From NCBI GenBank assembly GCA_963853835.1, contig OY970829.1, positions 75,399,401 to 75,463,400 of the forward strand: 64,000 nt of DNA, read 5' to 3'. A model generated the notes under the pieces. It was not told the DNA's origin and made no database searches. It saw nothing but the letters and a program-made list of their open reading frames with translations. How positions within the stretch are numbered: the stretch's first letter is position 1; each line of letters begins with the position of its first letter. The stretch comes from Calendula officinalis (taxonomy: Eukaryota; Streptophyta; Magnoliopsida; Asterales; Asteraceae). Of this stretch, positions 60,452-64,000 are shown in pieces. Made by a program: the position numbers and the translations under genes.

Positions 60452-62249
60452 GACCGCCCGTATCGCTCGACCGTTGGTTCGGTCGCGACCGGCCACGTCG
60501 ACCTCGGGGACGCGTCCCGCCCGTTACACCCCTTGATCTTCGACGCGTCGACAAGGGCCAACGGTCGACTACTCGACCGTTGGCAGCCCGCTCCAACGGC
60601 TCCAACACACCCCTTTCAAACTTAATTTTTACCCCTTTTTTTACCTTATAAATACCCAATCTTTTTCTAAAAAATTTCACACTTCTCATTTCTTTTCTTC
60701 ATACTTACTCACATCACACACACTATATTAAAATGAGTTCCGACGATGAAATGAATGTCGCTAATTTTATTTTTGGCGACGAGGAAGAGGACAAGGTTAT
60801 ACATCTTGGTTTTTTACAAACGGCGGTCGCGTTTCTTGAAGGTTCTAGTTCTACTATCCCTAGAGCTCCTAGAAGATACGTGAATAGGGACCGTGGCGGT
60901 GCGAATGACCGTCTCGTGGCAGCTTACTTCGCTGAAAATCCGACGTATAACGAGCATAATTTTCGCAAACGTTTCAGGATGAGTCGTGATCTTTTCACAC
61001 GCATTGTTCGCGATCTCACTAACACCGTCCCATTATTTGCGCAACGATATGATGCACTCGGGAACCCAGGTACTTCACCGCTAATGAGGTGCACGTCTGC
61101 AATTCGTCAGTTAGCATACGGGACCGTACCGGATGCTCTAGATGAATACTTACAAATTGGTGAGAAAACTAGCCGTGATAGTCTCGCAGAGTTCTGTAAA
61201 GGGGTGATGCACTTGTGTGGAGATGAGTTTCTGCGAAAGCCTACTCATACTGATGTGGCGAAGCTATACGCTTTTCATGAGGAGAAACATGGGTTTCCCG
61301 GTATGCTAGGAAGCATTGATTGTACTGATTGGCCTTGGGCTCAATGTCCAAATGCTTACCGTGGGCAATATGTTAGAGGGGATCACGGGAACGAACCATT
61401 CATCTTACTTGAAGCGGTTGCCTCGCAAGATTTGTGGATTTGGCACGCGTTCTTTGGTGTCGCCGGGTCGAACAACGACATCAACGTGTTACGAGCGTCC
61501 CATATTTTCAATGATCTCAAAGACGGGAAATCACCTGAGGTACCCTTTTTGGCAAACGGGGTGTCTTACAAATGGGGATATTATCTTACTGACGGGATAT
61601 ATCCGGAATGGTCCGTTCTTGTTAAGTCCATTTCACACCCAAATGCGAATGATGTTAAGCGGGTGAACTACAAGAAAGCACACGAAGCTGCAAGGAAATA
61701 CGTAGAACGAGCATTTGGCGTTCTAAAGAAAAAATGGGGTATAATAAAAACGGCTGCAAGGTCCCCAAATGTTAACAAAATAAGGGATATAATGTACACT
61801 TGTATCATATTACATAATATGATTATCAAAGACAAAGGCAGGGCCATATGTCCCGATTTTCATCCGGAAGAGCGACATAGTGAAGGCGACCCCGTACGAT
61901 CACATGAAGAAGTATTACAAGTTATCAGGGAGATCAATGATAAACAAACTCATCTTAATCTTAGATCTGATTTGGTGGAACACGTTTGGAATCGACGACT
62001 CCACCAGTAGTTTTTTTAATGTTTTTTTAATTATGTTTAATGTAATGTTTTAAATTATTTTTTATGTAATGTTTTAATTATTAATGAAATTTAAATTAAA
62101 AAAAAAAAAATTCCGAACGGTCACCCATTACGGGCATTTGGTCGCTGTCTGGTCGTGTGGTTGATCAGGAGAGAGAAAGCTGATGTGGCGCAGATGTGAC
62201 AGGGGTGACCAAACTGCGAACGGTCACCCATTACGCATTACGCACAGCC
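60452..62249 (+). mobile_element. PIF/Harbinger transposon with intact transposase
   Basis: The element is 1,798 bp with imperfect terminal inverted repeats (left GACCGCCCGTATCGCTCGACC; right end GGTCACCCATTACGCATTACG then CACAGCC) and TTA on both sides (60449-60451, 62250-62252). It encodes the transposase but no ORF1. Its 3' ~120 bp and its leader with TTACCTTATAAATACCCAAT match the deletion derivative at 12030-12882. A small tandem copy of ATTACGC near the right end may weaken the repeat. Confidence 0.88.
60733..62010 (+). CDS. PIF/Harbinger-type DDE transposase
   Basis: The frame is complete at 425 residues, the size of plant PIF/Harbinger transposases. The N-terminal part (residues 60-140) holds the helical region typical of the family (FRKRFRMSRDLFTRIVRDL). 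The catalytic triad is visible: Asp196 in GSIDCTDWPW, Asp249 in GSNNDINVL and Glu325 in VERAFGVLKKKWGI. CIILHNMI near 357 is another family mark. It would cut and paste element ends into TWA sites. A TATA-like TTATAAATA lies about 85 bp before the ATG. Family members normally need the Myb-like ORF1 partner, which this element lacks. No stop or frameshift is present. Confidence 0.95.
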   Translation: MSSDDEMNVANFIFGDEEEDKVIHLGFLQTAVAFLEGSSSTIPRAPRRYVNRDRGGANDRLVAAYFAENPTYNEHNFRKRFRMSRDLFTRIVRDLTNTVPLFAQRYDALGNPGTSPLMRCTSAIRQLAYGTVPDALDEYLQIGEKTSRDSLAEFCKGVMHLCGDEFLRKPTHTDVAKLYAFHEEKHGFPGMLGSIDCTDWPWAQCPNAYRGQYVRGDHGNEPFILLEAVASQDLWIWHAFFGVAGSNNDINVLRASHIFNDLKDGKSPEVPFLANGVSYKWGYYLTDGIYPEWSVLVKSISHPNANDVKRVNYKKAHEAARKYVERAFGVLKKKWGIIKTAARSPNVNKIRDIMYTCIILHNMIIKDKGRAICPDFHPEERHSEGDPVRSHEEVLQVIREINDKQTHLNLRSDLVEHVWNRRLHQ

Positions 62250-62252
62250 TTA

Positions 62253-62494
62253 GTTAATCCACAAATCTAGGGTTTTTCCTACACTATTTATTGGGCCAAA
62301 TCCATCATCCATGACTCACATTCTTCCCTCTTTTTATCAAAATTCTCGTTAAATCATTCGATTTCAATCCAATTTCCACTCTCTTCTTGCAGCCCAGGTC
62401 AAATCCTCTATCTTTTCATTTTATTTTCCCCCAATTTTTGGTTTTTGTTCGATCTAGGAACTCACGTACGTACATACCACAGCGTCGAACGAAG
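62253..62494 (+). promoter_or_regulatory. short upstream region and leader of the Alfin-like gene
   Basis: Only about 245 bp separate the Harbinger right end from the ATG. The leader is C/T-rich (CCACTCTCTTCTTGCAGCCC). No TATA box is obvious. Confidence 0.45.
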
Positions 62495-64000
62495 ATGGAC
62501 GGAGGTCAAACCTACAACCCTCGAACTGTTGAAGAGGTTTTTAGAGATTTCAAGAGTCGAAGAACTGGCATCATTAAAGCCCTAACTACTGGTCCGTACT
62601 TTGTTTCTCTTCAATTTTATGCAAAATTACTTTTAGCTGTTGGTTTTCTCGAGTTTTAGCTGTTAATTCACTTAATTGAGCTGATCTATTTTGATTATTT
62701 GTTTTAATCTTCGCAGATGTTGAGGAATTTTATCAGCAGTGTGACCCTGGTTAGTGTTCGTCATAGTAACGATTTTCGCATTTTTGAAGTAATTTCTGTT
62801 CAATTAGGGTTTAATAAAGGAGTAATGTGATAATTATATCCTCCAAAAACCCTCGCACTTTTGAAAAATCCGTACATTTTGAAAAGTCAACGTCACTTAT
62901 TTTCATGTCAAATTGTTCATTGGAACTATTTTTGGGGGAAAATGTCAACTTTTGAAAGTTTTACATAAGGAAAATCCTCATAGATACAATTAAATTCTGA
63001 AAAATAGAAGAATGGGGTTGTAAGCCAAACTGACGTCACCACGGTAAAGGTTTTACTACCTTGAGAAGTTGTGAGAATGGTATTTTTTTCGAATTTTCTC
63101 TATAACATCCAACAATAATAACATCCAGCTGGATATTATTACTGTTGTTAGATATTGCAATTATATCTTGTAATGTCTAAAATACAAAGCTCTGGTATTA
63201 AATTGAAAGGTGAGATTTGGTTTTGTAAATCAAATAATTGTAAATTTAGAACAAAAATAGCAATTTACAGCTGCAGATTTTACACCCCAAGTTAAATCTG
63301 CAAGAATACAAGTTACGTGAGTGGAATACAACTATACAACTCGATCTTAAATGACGAACCTCGTGTTTCGTCTTTTCTTATGTGTTCATTACTTTTGAAA
63401 TAAGTATTTAACTATAAGATTATGTCCTATTTACCTGAAAATAAAGAGGCTGGAGTTTTCGATAAGCAAAAATACCTTAATACCCTTGATCCTCCCACAT
63501 TATCTTGAACTTTAGGATCTAAAAAAAGTATTATCATATTTATTTTTGAAATTGAATTTACAGAAAAGGAAAACCTATGTCTGTATGGATTTCCAAATGA
63601 GCAATGGGAAGTAAATTTGCCAGCTGAAGAAGTGCCACCTGAGCTTCCGGAACCTGCACTTGGAATAAACTTTGCAAGAGATGGAATGCCTGAAAAAGAT
63701 TGGTTAGCTTTAGTTGCTGTTCATGGTGATGCATGGCTTTTGGCAGTTGCTTTCTATTTTGGGGCGAGATTTGGATTCGATAAAGCTGATCGGTATCTGT
63801 TTTTAAATTATTATAATTTTATTGAATAATTTGTTTTGAAAAGGTTTGATTATTTTATGATATGGGCATTAACATATGCAGGAAACGTTTGTTTAATATG
63901 ATTAATGATCTGCCAACAATTTTTGAAGTTGTGTCTGGGGCGGCTAAGAAGCAAATGAAGGAGAAATCAGCTGTGTCAAACCACAGCAGCAGCAAGTCAA
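62495..64000 (+). CDS. Alfin-like PHD-finger protein, 5' part
   Basis: Four exons are visible (62495-62591, 62717-62749, 63564-63792, 63882 onward) and the gene continues past the window. The joined protein starts MDGGQTYNPRTVEEVFRDFK and runs through the conserved Alfin domain: EEFYQQCDPEKENLCLYGFP, VHGDAWLLAVAFYFGARFGF, RKRLFNMINDLPTIFEVVSG, then a Lys/Ser-rich linker. The C-terminal PHD finger, which reads H3K4me3 in this family, must lie beyond 64000. These are nuclear histone readers linked to stress response and development. Intron phases agree with the protein (exon breaks inside TTD, DPE and DRK). The 62387 upstream Met in the same frame lies in the leader and is less likely to be the start. 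Confidence 0.92.

Noticed and set aside
60282..60689. Minus-strand Arg-rich frame at the left end of the Harbinger element
   Set aside because: It runs across the terminal inverted repeat and GC-rich leader; no protein family fits.
1..64000. CRISPR arrays, prokaryotic operons, riboswitches and origins
   Set aside because: The window is plant nuclear DNA; the only regular short repeats are microsatellites and the 45-bp minisatellite.

Overview
The window is nuclear DNA of a flowering plant, almost certainly a eudicot. It is AT-rich, its genes have GT/AG introns, and plant-specific families (SGS3, A3-type cyclin, Alfin-like) sit among dense plant transposon remnants. An asterid such as a member of the daisy family is my guess from overall feel; nothing seen here proves it.

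Layout. 1-19 kb holds no intact host gene. It contains a fold-back element, two head-to-tail non-autonomous Helitrons set in TA microsatellites (the first carries a broken FKBP-like gene fragment), a probable solo long LTR, a deleted PIF/Harbinger element, the first copy of a 1.65-kb direct duplication and several MITEs. 19.4-24.2 kb holds a TRAF-type zinc-finger gene (+) facing an intronless A3-type cyclin (-). 24.5-28 kb is a run of MITEs with readable target-site duplications. 28.2-31.1 kb is a complete SGS3 gene (+), followed by a frameshifted carboxylesterase pseudogene. 33-41 kb has only transposon pieces and minus-strand gene fragments (USP-like domain, PIP2 aquaporin). 41.1-49.1 kb is a second complete SGS3 gene (-), whose probable 5' UTR intron carries a complete Ty1/copia element with LTRs that read as identical and a 5-bp target duplication. 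49.3-50.9 kb is the second copy of the 1.65-kb duplication. 53.5-57.1 kb is eIF3c (-). 60.45-62.25 kb is a PIF/Harbinger element with an intact transposase ORF, inserted about 245 bp upstream of an Alfin-like PHD gene that runs off the right edge.

How the parts relate. The intact host genes serve small-RNA amplification (SGS3 twice), cell cycle (cyclin A3), translation initiation (eIF3c), chromatin reading (Alfin-like) and probably signalling (TRAF-type). They are not an operon or a known cluster. The most striking points are the convergent SGS3 pair with a very young retrotransposon inside one copy, and the two PIF/Harbinger relatives that carry complementary coding parts (one an ORF1 remnant, the other the transposase) between related ends.
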